Below are positions 8,391 through 16,277 of a DNA stretch of 64,000 nt, one piece after another. Position 1 is the first letter of the stretch; each line of letters opens with the position of its first letter. Position numbers and translations under genes: made by a program. This DNA is from Lacibacter luteus (GTDB lineage Bacteria > Bacteroidota > Bacteroidia > Chitinophagales > Chitinophagaceae). The notes under the pieces are model-generated. The model saw only the letters and a program-made list of their open reading frames with translations. It was not told the DNA's origin and made no database searches. The stretch is taken from the NCBI RefSeq assembly GCF_004118265.1, contig NZ_SDHW01000002.1:248001-312000 (forward strand). The letters run 5' to 3'.

Positions 8391-9089
8391 ATGAAAAAGA
8401 TTTTGCTGGTTGAAGATGAGATGCACGTTGTTTCATTTATTAAAAAAGGACTTACCGAAGAAGGATTTGATGTAACAGTAGCGTTCGACGGTAATACCGG
8501 CCTGCATCTTTTTTACGAAAACAGTTTCGATTTTATTATTCTGGATATTATGTTGCCCGACAAAAACGGGTTGGAAGTTTGTAAAGAAATCAGGAAATCT
8601 AACACAACTATTCCACTGTTGTTCTTAACGGCATTAGGCACAGCAGAAAACATTGTGCTCGGGCTTGAAACAGGGGCAGATGATTACCTGGTAAAACCTT
8701 TTAAGTTTATTGAATTGCTTGCACGCATCCGCACATTGCTGCGGCGTATAGAAGGCGGGGCTCTTGTTGCTGAAACGCAGGAAGAACATATTTACCGCTT
8801 TGCCGATCTTGAAGTAAACGATTATACAAAAGAAGTTGTTCGTGACGACAAACCAATTTCACTTACAACAACCGAGTATAAACTGTTGCTGTATTTTATG
8901 AAGAACAAAAATAAAGTGCTTTCCCGTATTGATATTTTAGAAGAAGTATGGGGAGTGAATTTTGATATCGGCACAAACGTAGTAGATGTATACGTAAACT
9001 ATCTGCGTAAAAAAATTGATGCACATGCCGATCAGAAACTCATACACACTGTAATAGGTATGGGTTATGTGTTAAAAGATAACGGATAA
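8391..9089 (+). CDS. OmpR-family response regulator
   Basis: 232 residues. The receiver domain (1 to about 120) has the acidic pair ED at 9-10, the phosphorylation site Asp52 in LDIMLPDKNG, TAL near 80 and the switch Lys in YLVKPF. The C-terminal half is a winged helix (LTTTEYKLLLYFMKNKNKVL, then DVYVNYLRKKID), which binds DNA. It is the first gene of a two-gene operon, with the sensor kinase 30 bases downstream. Target genes are not visible from sequence. The transcript leader is about 40 bases. Confidence 0.93.
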   Translation: MKKILLVEDEMHVVSFIKKGLTEEGFDVTVAFDGNTGLHLFYENSFDFIILDIMLPDKNGLEVCKEIRKSNTTIPLLFLTALGTAENIVLGLETGADDYLVKPFKFIELLARIRTLLRRIEGGALVAETQEEHIYRFADLEVNDYTKEVVRDDKPISLTTTEYKLLLYFMKNKNKVLSRIDILEEVWGVNFDIGTNVVDVYVNYLRKKIDAHADQKLIHTVIGMGYVLKDNG

Positions 9090-9119
9090 ACTATTTTATT
9101 ACAGCCACAGTACAGCAGT

Positions 9120-10499
9120 ATGAAAATGAGAATACAGATAAAGACCACGCTTATTTTGCTTACAGCTTTTTTAAGCATCATCCTCATGTTCAGTGGTTTT
9201 GTGTACCTGTCTGTATCCAACTATTCCTACGAGGATTTTTATAAACTGCTGGAGATACGGGCTGTTACTACTGCTAAAGTAGAACTCGACCAGGAAGGTG
9301 GTTCGCAGGAAATGATTGCGTTACGCAACGAGTTTTTTGAAAAGCTTCCACAGGAAAAAGACCGTTATTATCGAATTTCTCCCGGCGAATCGTTTAAAAA
9401 TGAAGCCGAAGAATTAGGTGTGCCGATTTCTTTTTTTAACGAGATCGTTAAAGAAGGAAAATCGGAGTATACAAAAAACAGCATGTTTTATAAAGGTATC
9501 CGTTATAAAAGTAAACAGGGCGAATATGTAGTAATTGCTTCGGCACAAAACTATTTCGAACTGCATCACTCGGCTTACTTAAGACGTACGCTGGTATTTG
9601 CTATTATTGCTGCCTTTGCTTTTTCTGCATTGATCGCTCTTTATTTTTCGAGATATGTCTTTCGCCCTCTACGTAAAATAACAGATAGGGTAAAAGAGAT
9701 CAGCTCCGAAAACCTGCATCTTCGTCTTGATAATAACAGCAACAACGATGAAATGTCTGATCTGATCGGCACATTTAACAATATGCTCGACCGTATTGAA
9801 ACATCGTTCGAAACACAAAACAACTTTGTAAGCAATGCATCGCACGAACTTCGTACGCCGTTAACAGCCATTATTGGCGAAGCAGATGTTACGCTCTCAA
9901 AGATTCGTACAACCGACGAATACATTGAAACCATTAAAGTAATTTTAGATGAAGCAGAAACGCTTGACCGTAAAACAAAAGCGTTACTCTTTCTGGCACA
10001 AACAGGCTTTAATGGTAAAACACAAAAGTTCGATAAGCTCCGTATTGATCAGTTGCTCTGGGATGTAAAAGAAACCATTGAAAAAATCAATACCAACAGC
10101 CGCATTCATATCGACATGAGTCTGCTGCCCGAAAATCCGGTGAAGCTGAAAATAAAAGGCAACGAACAGTTGCTGCATCTTGCATTAAGCAATATCATCA
10201 GCAACGCCTGCAAGTACAGTAACAACAATGTGGTGAATGTATCGATCGGCGCATCCGATCAAAATGTTTTCATCATTGTAAAAGATCATGGCATTGGTAT
10301 TCCTGAAAAAGAGTTGAAATATATTTATGATCCTTTCTTCCGTGCATCCAACACACTCAAGTATGAAGGTTATGGTATTGGCTTGCCGCTTACACGCAAC
10401 ATCATTCGTATACATAACGGCGAAATACTTGTATCGTCAATTGTAAGCCAGGGCACAACTGTGCAAATTAATTTACCCGTTGGCAAGTTTGAAGAATAA
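9120..10499 (+). CDS. HAMP-domain sensor histidine kinase
   Basis: 459 residues. There is a transmembrane helix near the N-terminus (about 8-30), an extracytoplasmic region to about 155, a second helix near 158-180, and HAMP to about 235. The HisKA phospho-acceptor His242 lies in NASHELRTPL. The HATPase domain has NIISNACKYS (N box), DHGIGIP (G1), FRAS, and GYGIGLPL (G2). It should sense an envelope signal and phosphorylate the response regulator encoded just upstream. The periplasmic domain has no recognised ligand fold. A weak hairpin without a T tract follows at 10500-10521. Confidence 0.93.
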   Translation: MKMRIQIKTTLILLTAFLSIILMFSGFVYLSVSNYSYEDFYKLLEIRAVTTAKVELDQEGGSQEMIALRNEFFEKLPQEKDRYYRISPGESFKNEAEELGVPISFFNEIVKEGKSEYTKNSMFYKGIRYKSKQGEYVVIASAQNYFELHHSAYLRRTLVFAIIAAFAFSALIALYFSRYVFRPLRKITDRVKEISSENLHLRLDNNSNNDEMSDLIGTFNNMLDRIETSFETQNNFVSNASHELRTPLTAIIGEADVTLSKIRTTDEYIETIKVILDEAETLDRKTKALLFLAQTGFNGKTQKFDKLRIDQLLWDVKETIEKINTNSRIHIDMSLLPENPVKLKIKGNEQLLHLALSNIISNACKYSNNNVVNVSIGASDQNVFIIVKDHGIGIPEKELKYIYDPFFRASNTLKYEGYGIGLPLTRNIIRIHNGEILVSSIVSQGTTVQINLPVGKFEE

Positions 10500-10701
10500 G
10501 TTGCTTTAACAAAAAAGCAACATCTGTTATACACAGCATTTGCTTATTGCAGTTTGTATTAAACAGAATTATGTCTGTTTATTATTTTCTAATCTCATTT
10601 TAATATGCGTCTGCATATTCTAACAACATTCTAATTACAGCTTAAAGTTGTTTTAATACCTCCAGTGCAGTTTTGCAAACTAATTGTAAAACAAAACAGC
10701 T

Positions 10702-11202
10702 ATGGAAAAAACAGTAGTAATACCAACCGATTTCAGCATTGCATCATTGAACATTGTGAAAAGCTATGTAAGTATGCAGCCCGCCAACGCACGCCTGAAT
10801 ATTATTCTGTTGCATGGTTTGCATCAGAGCGATTCTATCAGGAGTTTGCTTTTTTATTCGAAGCACCGCATGATGGAAGAATTATGCAGCAAAGAATTTA
10901 AAGAAGCCTGTTATGTTTTGAAAAACAAATTCGCCTCACAAATAAAAACGATGAAGAGCGATTTGTTTTCGGGCTTTACACAATCTGCATTTAACCAGTA
11001 TACAGAAGCAAACAATATTGCAGAAGTATGTTTACCTGTTCTTTACAATCCTAAGTTTAAAAACAAAAACAGCTTCGATTTGCTGCCTTACATTAAAGCA
11101 AGCAAGTTGCCTGTTGAAATGGTAGGCTCAGAAGTGGATGTACCAATGCCTGAAAAAGGAAAAGTAGCCGAGTTGTTTTTTAACCGTGTATCGGTTAGCT
11201 GA
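10702..11202 (+). CDS. UspA-like protein
   Basis: 166 residues, starting METKVV-like (MEKTVVIPTDFS), which matches the first strand and DFS turn of universal stress protein domains. The usual C-terminal ATP loop GSxGxxG is not seen, so nucleotide binding is doubtful. It is cytosolic, with no signal. About 200 bases of AT-rich DNA separate it from the kinase gene. It heads a short run with the lipocalin-like and DUF1275 genes (18-base gap and 20-base overlap), suggesting one transcript. Function is unknown beyond a possible stress role. Confidence 0.6.
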   Translation: MEKTVVIPTDFSIASLNIVKSYVSMQPANARLNIILLHGLHQSDSIRSLLFYSKHRMMEELCSKEFKEACYVLKNKFASQIKTMKSDLFSGFTQSAFNQYTEANNIAEVCLPVLYNPKFKNKNSFDLLPYIKASKLPVEMVGSEVDVPMPEKGKVAELFFNRVSVS

Positions 11203-11220
11203 ACAAAAAACAGAAAGCGT

Positions 11221-11694
11221 ATGAAACTCTGGATAACCTATAGTACCGTGTTTGTAATTGGCATTGTTGCCGTATTGCTGTTGTTTAATGCATCGGCTAA
11301 TCCGGAAAAAATGATCCTTGGCAAATGGAAAGAAACAGACTGGAAGTTTGAAAAAGGAATTGCCTTTGCGGCAGATATAGCTGCAGCAAGTAAAACAAAA
11401 ACAACACAGCCGGAATTTTCATTTCATAAAGCAGAAGACTGGGAGTTTTTACCAGGTGGCCTGTTGCGTTTGAACATTGCAGGTAAAGAAGAACATTTAA
11501 CCTGGCGTTTAAAAGGCAGAGGCCATGTATTACAGATTGAATATGGTAATAACCGGACTGAAAATTACCAGCTTACCGTTTTAGATAACAACAGAATGGT
11601 GTTAAACGCAGAATCGGATATGCAGGCACGTGGCATTGCACAGTTAATTTTTGAACGGACAAAAACGGATTCCTATGCTCAGAAAATACAGTAA
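11221..11694 (+). CDS. Membrane-anchored lipocalin-like protein, function unknown
   Basis: 157 residues. One N-terminal hydrophobic helix (residues 5-24) is followed by a beta-rich part opening with ILGKWKETDWKFEKG. Then come WEFLPGGLLRL, LTWRLKGRGHVLQIEYG and NNRMVLNAES, an order seen in bacterial lipocalin-like domains. It is probably attached to the inner membrane and faces the periplasm. Its last 20 bases overlap the start of the DUF1275 gene, so the two are likely translationally coupled. Confidence 0.6.
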   Translation: MKLWITYSTVFVIGIVAVLLLFNASANPEKMILGKWKETDWKFEKGIAFAADIAAASKTKTTQPEFSFHKAEDWEFLPGGLLRLNIAGKEEHLTWRLKGRGHVLQIEYGNNRTENYQLTVLDNNRMVLNAESDMQARGIAQLIFERTKTDSYAQKIQ

Positions 11695-12496
11695 CAGCAG
11701 AACCTTAGGTGATAATGTAAGGCTTGGTGTGCTCACCGCCTTTTCGGCGGGCATGATCAACATTGCATCTCTTTTATTGTTCTTCTCATTCAGTTCAAAT
11801 GTAACAGGACATTATGCCATACTTGCAGCAGAACTGGTGAAAGGAAATTTATACCAGGCAGCTGTTGTACTTGGCTGGATCTTCCTGTTCTTTTTTGGTG
11901 GCTTTGTGTCGAACATGTTTGTGATACACATGAACAAGAAGAACACGTATGTAGCACATGCTATACCATTGGTACTCGAAATTATTTGTCTTGTGGCAGT
12001 TGGTACGTACGGACAGTTTTTTTATAAAGAAACACTGGCCGAAACAGAAGTAATGCTTGCCCTGATGTTGTTTGCAATGGGTTTACAAAATGGACTCACA
12101 GCCAGCATTTCAAACTTTGCAGTTAAAACAACACATCTTACCGGTGTTACAACCGACTTGGGTATTTTGTTTTCGATGTTTACCCGCAAAGAATACCGTA
12201 AGAACGTTGAGTTAAAAGGAAAAGCAATTTTATTATTATCCATTGCATCGGCTTACCTCGCTGGCGCTATTGTATCAGGCATTACGTACATGCATATGGG
12301 CTTTCGCCTGTTTTATGTAGTGAGTTTGTTTTTGGTGGTAGTACTGTTTTACGATTTCTATAAACTGAAGCTGTTTCGTTTTTTAACCAACAGACGAAAA
12401 AAGAATGCAGCAAAACAGGTTCAGATAAACAATCACCCGGCCTTCCCTAAAATGCAATTGAAAAAAGAAGCAGAGAAAGAAGCAGTAGTCTATTGA
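11675..12496 (+). CDS. YoaK / DUF1275 family membrane protein
   Basis: 273 residues from ATG 11675 (a longer frame opens at TTG 11651). Six or so hydrophobic segments cover residues 15-230. The family hallmark is the N-terminal stretch with AFSAGMINIASLLLFFSFSSN-type sequence, followed by VTGHYA and later LQNGLTASISNFAVKTTHLTG. DUF1275 proteins are inner-membrane proteins of unknown function. The C-terminal tail is basic and cytosolic. A hairpin shared with the convergent nagA gene ends the unit. Confidence 0.85.
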   Translation: MLRKYSNSRTLGDNVRLGVLTAFSAGMINIASLLLFFSFSSNVTGHYAILAAELVKGNLYQAAVVLGWIFLFFFGGFVSNMFVIHMNKKNTYVAHAIPLVLEIICLVAVGTYGQFFYKETLAETEVMLALMLFAMGLQNGLTASISNFAVKTTHLTGVTTDLGILFSMFTRKEYRKNVELKGKAILLLSIASAYLAGAIVSGITYMHMGFRLFYVVSLFLVVVLFYDFYKLKLFRFLTNRRKKNAAKQVQINNHPAFPKMQLKKEAEKEAVVY

Positions 12497-12537
12497 TCTA
12501 TGAAACGCAGGACAGTTAGATTGTTTAGTTAAAATGA

Positions 12538-12559
12538 GATGCGGCCTTTTGGCCGCATC
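12538..12559. terminator. Bidirectional terminator between convergent genes
   Basis: Perfect 9-bp stem GATGCGGCC / GGCCGCATC with a TTTT loop. AT-rich tails lie on both sides (AATTATTTT rightward; TCATTTT leftward). It sits between the DUF1275 stop and the nagA stop. Confidence 0.75.
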
Positions 12560-12561
12560 AA

Positions 12562-13680
12562 TTATTTTGTAAGCAACCGTCCCGAACGAAATGCTGCTGT
12601 TACCTGTTTGCTTTTGGACAGCACTGCAAAATCTGCAACAAAGCCTTCTTCAATTTTGCCGTATTGCAACAAGTTGGCTACACGTGCAGGATAAAGCGAT
12701 GCCATACGCAATGCTTCATCAAACTCAATACCTGCATGCTGCACGCAATTGTTTACTGCACGCATCATGGTTAGTGCAGAACCCGATAATGTACCATCGG
12801 GCAACACATAACGATCATCTTTCAGGAGATGCTGATATGCACCCTCTGTTGTTTCTGTAACCGCATCAGTAATTAAGAACAGTCGTTCCTGCATCATTTT
12901 TTTGCTGATGCGTACTGCCTCGAACGAAGTATGAAAGCCATCGCATACAATACTGCTGTACACGCCGGAATGATCATAAATGGCTCCCACCATTCCCAAC
13001 TCCCTACCCTGCAAAGGCGACATGGCATTGAACAAATGTGTGGCGGCGGTAATACCTTTATTAAAACCATCCGTCGCCTGTTTGTATGTAGCATTGCTGT
13101 GTCCCGCAGATACAATTACATTGTGATCGATGAGAAGTTGTAACACTTCATCGCTGCATTGCTCCGGTGCAAGCGTCATCATCTTTACAATTCCTTCTGC
13201 TTTATCAAGTAACAGTTTTACTTCATCAACGGTTGGTTGTTTGATGTGTTCCAATAAATGTGCACCCCGTTTTACAGGGTTAATGTAAGGCCCTTCCAAA
13301 TGCAGACCCAACAAACCTGTTTGCTGATTTTTTTGCAGAAAACTTTTCACCACATCAATGCCTTGCAAAAAAACAGCAATACTGTTTGTAGCCATCGTTA
13401 ATAAAAACCCTGTGCAGCCACCGTTAACACAATACGCATCTGTTGCAAGTATCGCTTCTTCGTTCAACGCTTGCGAAAAAAGCAAACCATTACCACCGTA
13501 CAATTGCAGATCGATAAACGCAGGAACTAAGAAGCTTCCCTGCAGATCGTACCGGTTCATATCCTGTGGAATATCTGCAACAGGAATTATTGCTTCAACA
13601 ATACCGTTGTTGACGATCACTGCTCTGTCGTTTATAAAACGATCGCCTGTAAAAACTGTTCCATTATAAAATACCTGCAT
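12562..13680 (-). CDS. nagA: N-acetylglucosamine-6-phosphate deacetylase
   Basis: 372 residues from ATG 13680 (MQVFYNGTVFTG). An alternative ATG at 13710 would overlap the upstream gene by 23 bases and add ten unusual residues. NagA removes acetate from GlcNAc-6-P on the way to fructose-6-P or cell-wall recycling. Features: FIDLQLYGGNG (the E. coli-like Q-L-N type metal loop), LHLEGPYINPVKRGAH with the metal-binding Glu, AGHSNA and ATHLFNAMSP with metal His residues, and LITDAV with the catalytic Asp. It is cytosolic. It is the last gene of a minus-strand run beginning at recX, 7 bases after the nitrilase gene. Confidence 0.93.
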   Translation of the reverse strand: MQVFYNGTVFTGDRFINDRAVIVNNGIVEAIIPVADIPQDMNRYDLQGSFLVPAFIDLQLYGGNGLLFSQALNEEAILATDAYCVNGGCTGFLLTMATNSIAVFLQGIDVVKSFLQKNQQTGLLGLHLEGPYINPVKRGAHLLEHIKQPTVDEVKLLLDKAEGIVKMMTLAPEQCSDEVLQLLIDHNVIVSAGHSNATYKQATDGFNKGITAATHLFNAMSPLQGRELGMVGAIYDHSGVYSSIVCDGFHTSFEAVRISKKMMQERLFLITDAVTETTEGAYQHLLKDDRYVLPDGTLSGSALTMMRAVNNCVQHAGIEFDEALRMASLYPARVANLLQYGKIEEGFVADFAVLSKSKQVTAAFRSGRLLTK

Positions 13681-13687
13681 GTTATTG

Positions 13688-14506
13688 TTATGGGAGAATG
13701 CTGAACGCATCTCCGTCTTTTAAGAAGGGAAGTTTATGACGTATCTCTTCCAGTTTTTCTTTTGAAAGCGTAATGGTGAACACATCTTCTTCGTGTTCTT
13801 TTTGGTACAGTACTTCGCCCATCGCATCTATTACCATGCTGCTACCGCTGTAATAAATATCATTACCATCATTACCTGTTCTGTTTACGCCAATAACATA
13901 ACATTGATTTTCGATGGCTCTTGCAGTAAGTAATGTTTTCCACGCATGTACCCTTCGCTCCGGCCAATTGGCAACATAAATGAGTATATCATATTCGGCC
14001 TCTCCCCCCGCCCTCTCCGAAGGAGAGGGAGTTTGCCTTGCCCAAACAGGAAACCGCAGATCGTAACAAACCTGCAGATTAATTTTAAATCCATTTACGG
14101 ATGCGATCAAACGTTTTGTACCTGCTGTATAATGTTTGTCTTCATCTGCATAAGCAAACAAGTGTCGTTTATCATAAACGCCGCATTGTCCGTTAGGCAA
14201 CATCCAGATAAGTCGGTTAAAATAATGCACTTCCTCAGCTTCTTTCACTTTCATCATAAGGCTGCCCGTAACAATCATCCGTTTTGCAGCTGCAATTTTT
14301 TTCATCCATTCAACAGTCGGGCCATCCATCTCTTCTGCAAATGCTTCCGGCTTCATACTAAAACCCGTATTGAACATTTCGGGCAATACAATAATCTGCG
14401 TTGAATGTTGCAATGCATTGATCTTTTCTTCCAGCATCTGCAGGTTGGCAGCTTTATCTTCCCAATGCAGATTGGTTTGAATAAGTGTGAATGTGAGATG
14501 GCTCAT
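13688..14506 (-). CDS. Carbon-nitrogen hydrolase, omega-amidase (YafV/Nit2) type, with in-frame palindromic insertion
   Basis: 272 residues. The nitrilase triad is present: Glu43 in VLPEMFNTGFS, Lys113 in VYDKRHLF and Cys147 in QVCYDLRFPVW. The pattern YDLRFPVWAR followed by YVANWPERR fits omega-amidases, which hydrolyse alpha-ketoglutaramate or ketosuccinamate to keto acid and ammonia in metabolite repair. Between residues about 158 and 170 there is an extra segment QTPSPSERAGGEA encoded by a perfect hairpin sequence, in the loop just after the catalytic Cys strand. The enzyme may tolerate it. It is co-directional with the LpxR-like gene (9 bases away) and nagA. Confidence 0.88.
   Translation of the reverse strand: MSHLTFTLIQTNLHWEDKAANLQMLEEKINALQHSTQIIVLPEMFNTGFSMKPEAFAEEMDGPTVEWMKKIAAAKRMIVTGSLMMKVKEAEEVHYFNRLIWMLPNGQCGVYDKRHLFAYADEDKHYTAGTKRLIASVNGFKINLQVCYDLRFPVWARQTPSPSERAGGEAEYDILIYVANWPERRVHAWKTLLTARAIENQCYVIGVNRTGNDGNDIYYSGSSMVIDAMGEVLYQKEHEEDVFTITLSKEKLEEIRHKLPFLKDGDAFSILP
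14011..14029. repeat. Perfect 8-bp hairpin inside the nitrilase gene
   Basis: CCCTCTCC, 3-base loop GAA, GGAGAGGG. It is G/C-rich, unlike the surrounding sequence, and flanked by a run of C on the left (14003-14009). It encodes the PSPSERAGG segment and looks like a dispersed palindromic element inserted in frame. Confidence 0.8.
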
Positions 14507-14515
14507 GCAGCGAAG

Positions 14516-15475
14516 TTAGCGAAAGCGGAAGCTTAGTGCAAAAGCTCCGTACACTTCAAGAGGATCGATCATCGATTTTGCTTCACGTTGCTTTATATGA
14601 TAATACGCAGAAAAAGAAACTGCCGGACCCGCAACAACAAATCCCGTTTTTACAACATAAATAAACGGATTCAGTTCCGAAACATAGTTGCCTTTGTTTT
14701 CACGAAACATCGGGCCCTGTACGGTTGCGTTATATGCCTGTGCCTGCAGCATCGGTTCAAGAAAAAAAACAAACTCGGCATGGTGCCTGCGGTCTTTTGG
14801 AGCAGAACCAAGTCTTCCTGTAAAGAAAGAAGTGGAGGATTCTTTTTCCATCTTTCCGGTTTTTAATAAAACACCAACCGATGCATTGGTAAATGTATTG
14901 CCCAGCATTGCTTTACCTGTTGCATGCATTGTAAAACCGTTGCTTATTGAAAGCGGATGATAATAACGTACTGACGCATTTACGCCAAACTCGTTCTGCA
15001 CCTGGTTTTCCCAGCCGTATATTTTGTACAACCCGATAAACTGGTGATACTTTGTTTGCACTTCTTCGCCTTTGGAAGCAGGACCAACAACACCTGCTAT
15101 TGCATCCCATTGCACAACACGATCGTTGCTGTAAACACTTGTTTCGCCATAGCTGCCATACAACCAGCCTGCATACGGACGATCCTGTTGCTCCAGCACC
15201 TGGCTGAGCGAACGCCTGTTGAGATGCGGATTAAAGATCATCTGTCCCGCTTCAACCCTGCGTAATTTGATCGCTGCTTTTTTATTTTGATTGGCGAGCC
15301 ATTGATATTTAACAAAGAAACCATTTGAATAATACCGATCGGCTTTTGTAAAATTGTAATTATCATTTTCGGTAGTAATGGTAAGCTCTTTACGATAAAC
15401 CGTATTTCCGTTCTGCGAAAAAACGAACTTTGATACAAGCAGAAAAAAAAGGAAGCTGATGGTTGGCTTATGCAT
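14516..15475 (-). CDS. LpxR-like lipid A deacylase family outer-membrane protein
   Basis: 319 residues from ATG 15475 (a TTG lies at 15484). A signal peptide covers residues 1-20 (SFLFFLLVSKFVFS, then QNG). The mature part starts with TTENDNYNF and DRYYSNGF, and then DRPYAGWLYGS, the signature order of the LpxR/DUF2219 family. LpxR is an outer-membrane beta-barrel that removes the 3'-acyloxyacyl chain of lipid A. N37/D38 would be the family's Asn-Asp active-site pair. The C-terminus ends with Phe-Arg-Phe-Arg, near the aromatic ending of a barrel. Activity on lipid A is inferred by family only. Confidence 0.8.
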   Translation of the reverse strand: MHKPTISFLFFLLVSKFVFSQNGNTVYRKELTITTENDNYNFTKADRYYSNGFFVKYQWLANQNKKAAIKLRRVEAGQMIFNPHLNRRSLSQVLEQQDRPYAGWLYGSYGETSVYSNDRVVQWDAIAGVVGPASKGEEVQTKYHQFIGLYKIYGWENQVQNEFGVNASVRYYHPLSISNGFTMHATGKAMLGNTFTNASVGVLLKTGKMEKESSTSFFTGRLGSAPKDRRHHAEFVFFLEPMLQAQAYNATVQGPMFRENKGNYVSELNPFIYVVKTGFVVAGPAVSFSAYYHIKQREAKSMIDPLEVYGAFALSFRFR

Positions 15476-15516
15476 GCGGTACAAGATTAAGAAAAAACAA
15501 TTGCAATTGAACAGCG

Positions 15517-15978
15517 TCAGTTTAAGAGTTCGTTAATGATATTGTGCTCATATCCTTTTTGCAACAGGTAATCGCTCAACTTCTTTTTGCGGACGAACAT
15601 ATTTGTTTCGCCTTTCAGCTGTTGCAGCTTTTGATCGTAGAGTTTTTGTGCGGTGGACCAATAGTCTTTTTCATCGATCGTCTTCATTGCTTTCTTGATC
15701 ACATATTCACTCACCTGTTTTTGCTTGAGCTCGTATTTGATCTTTACCCTGCCCCATTGCTTCATGCGGAAACGACCACCTGTAAACTGCACAGCGAACC
15801 GTTCTTCGTTCAGGTAATCTTCCTCGATCAGTTTACTCAACAACTCTTCCACATCTACCTTACGCAAACCAAAGCCGTAGAGTTTTTCCTTTACCTCGCT
15901 GTGGCAACGCTCCTGGTAAGCACAGTAGTGCTTTGCTTTTTGATGCGCCTGTTCTTTGGTAAGTTGCTGTTTGTACAT
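15517..15978 (-). CDS. recX: Regulatory protein RecX
   Basis: 153 residues, with the all-helical RecX pattern: an N-terminal CAYQERCHSEVKEKLYGFG repeat, then LIEEDYLNEERFAVQFTGGRFRMKQWG, the most conserved part of the family, and a third repeat to the C-terminus. RecX binds RecA filaments and modulates recombination and the SOS response. No recA is present in this window. It is the first gene of the minus-strand run recX, LpxR-like, nitrilase, nagA. It is divergent from the giant glycoside hydrolase gene. Confidence 0.88.
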   Translation of the reverse strand: MYKQQLTKEQAHQKAKHYCAYQERCHSEVKEKLYGFGLRKVDVEELLSKLIEEDYLNEERFAVQFTGGRFRMKQWGRVKIKYELKQKQVSEYVIKKAMKTIDEKDYWSTAQKLYDQKLQQLKGETNMFVRKKKLSDYLLQKGYEHNIINELLN

Positions 15979-16073
15979 GAGAGGAGCAAAAATAAGAAGG
16001 CTCTTATTTAATATGGCAGTTGAAAAATGTTGTCATCTTCCGCATAATGCTGAAAAAAGAATAAGTTTTACCA

Positions 16074-16133
16074 AAATACCCCTCTTTTATAAGAAATACC
16101 CCCTCTGTATTTCTTCGCTGCAGGAATAATTTG
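16074..16133 (+). promoter_or_regulatory. Candidate activator site and promoter of the GH128-type gene
   Basis: Two direct copies of AAATACCCC start at 16074 and 16094, 20 bp apart. The second is inside a perfect 9-bp inverted repeat AAGAAATAC-N7-GTATTTCTT (16091-16115). A -7-like TAATTTG follows at 16127-16133 and no good -33 TTG is seen. The arrangement would suit an activator bound next to a weak promoter; this is inference. The leader to the ATG is about 140 bases, with two small hairpins around 16190-16225. Confidence 0.45.
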
Positions 16134-16277
16134 CCCCTCTTAAACGATTCGTCACTACTAACTGCAGCCATATGGTTTTTAAAAACTTCCCGCTCCCCAG
16201 GAGCTACGAGGAGGAATATCCTCTCCATTCTTTTTGTAAGAATCTGTTATACCCCTTTACAAACACATAAACAACAC

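Noticed and set aside
10500-10521. Terminator after the first sensor kinase
   Set aside because: The hairpin GTTGCTTT / AAAGCAAC lacks a T tract; too weak to list as a terminator.
16131-16277. N-terminal extension of the giant hydrolase
   Set aside because: It starts at TTG inside the promoter region and precedes a normal signal peptide beginning at ATG 16278.
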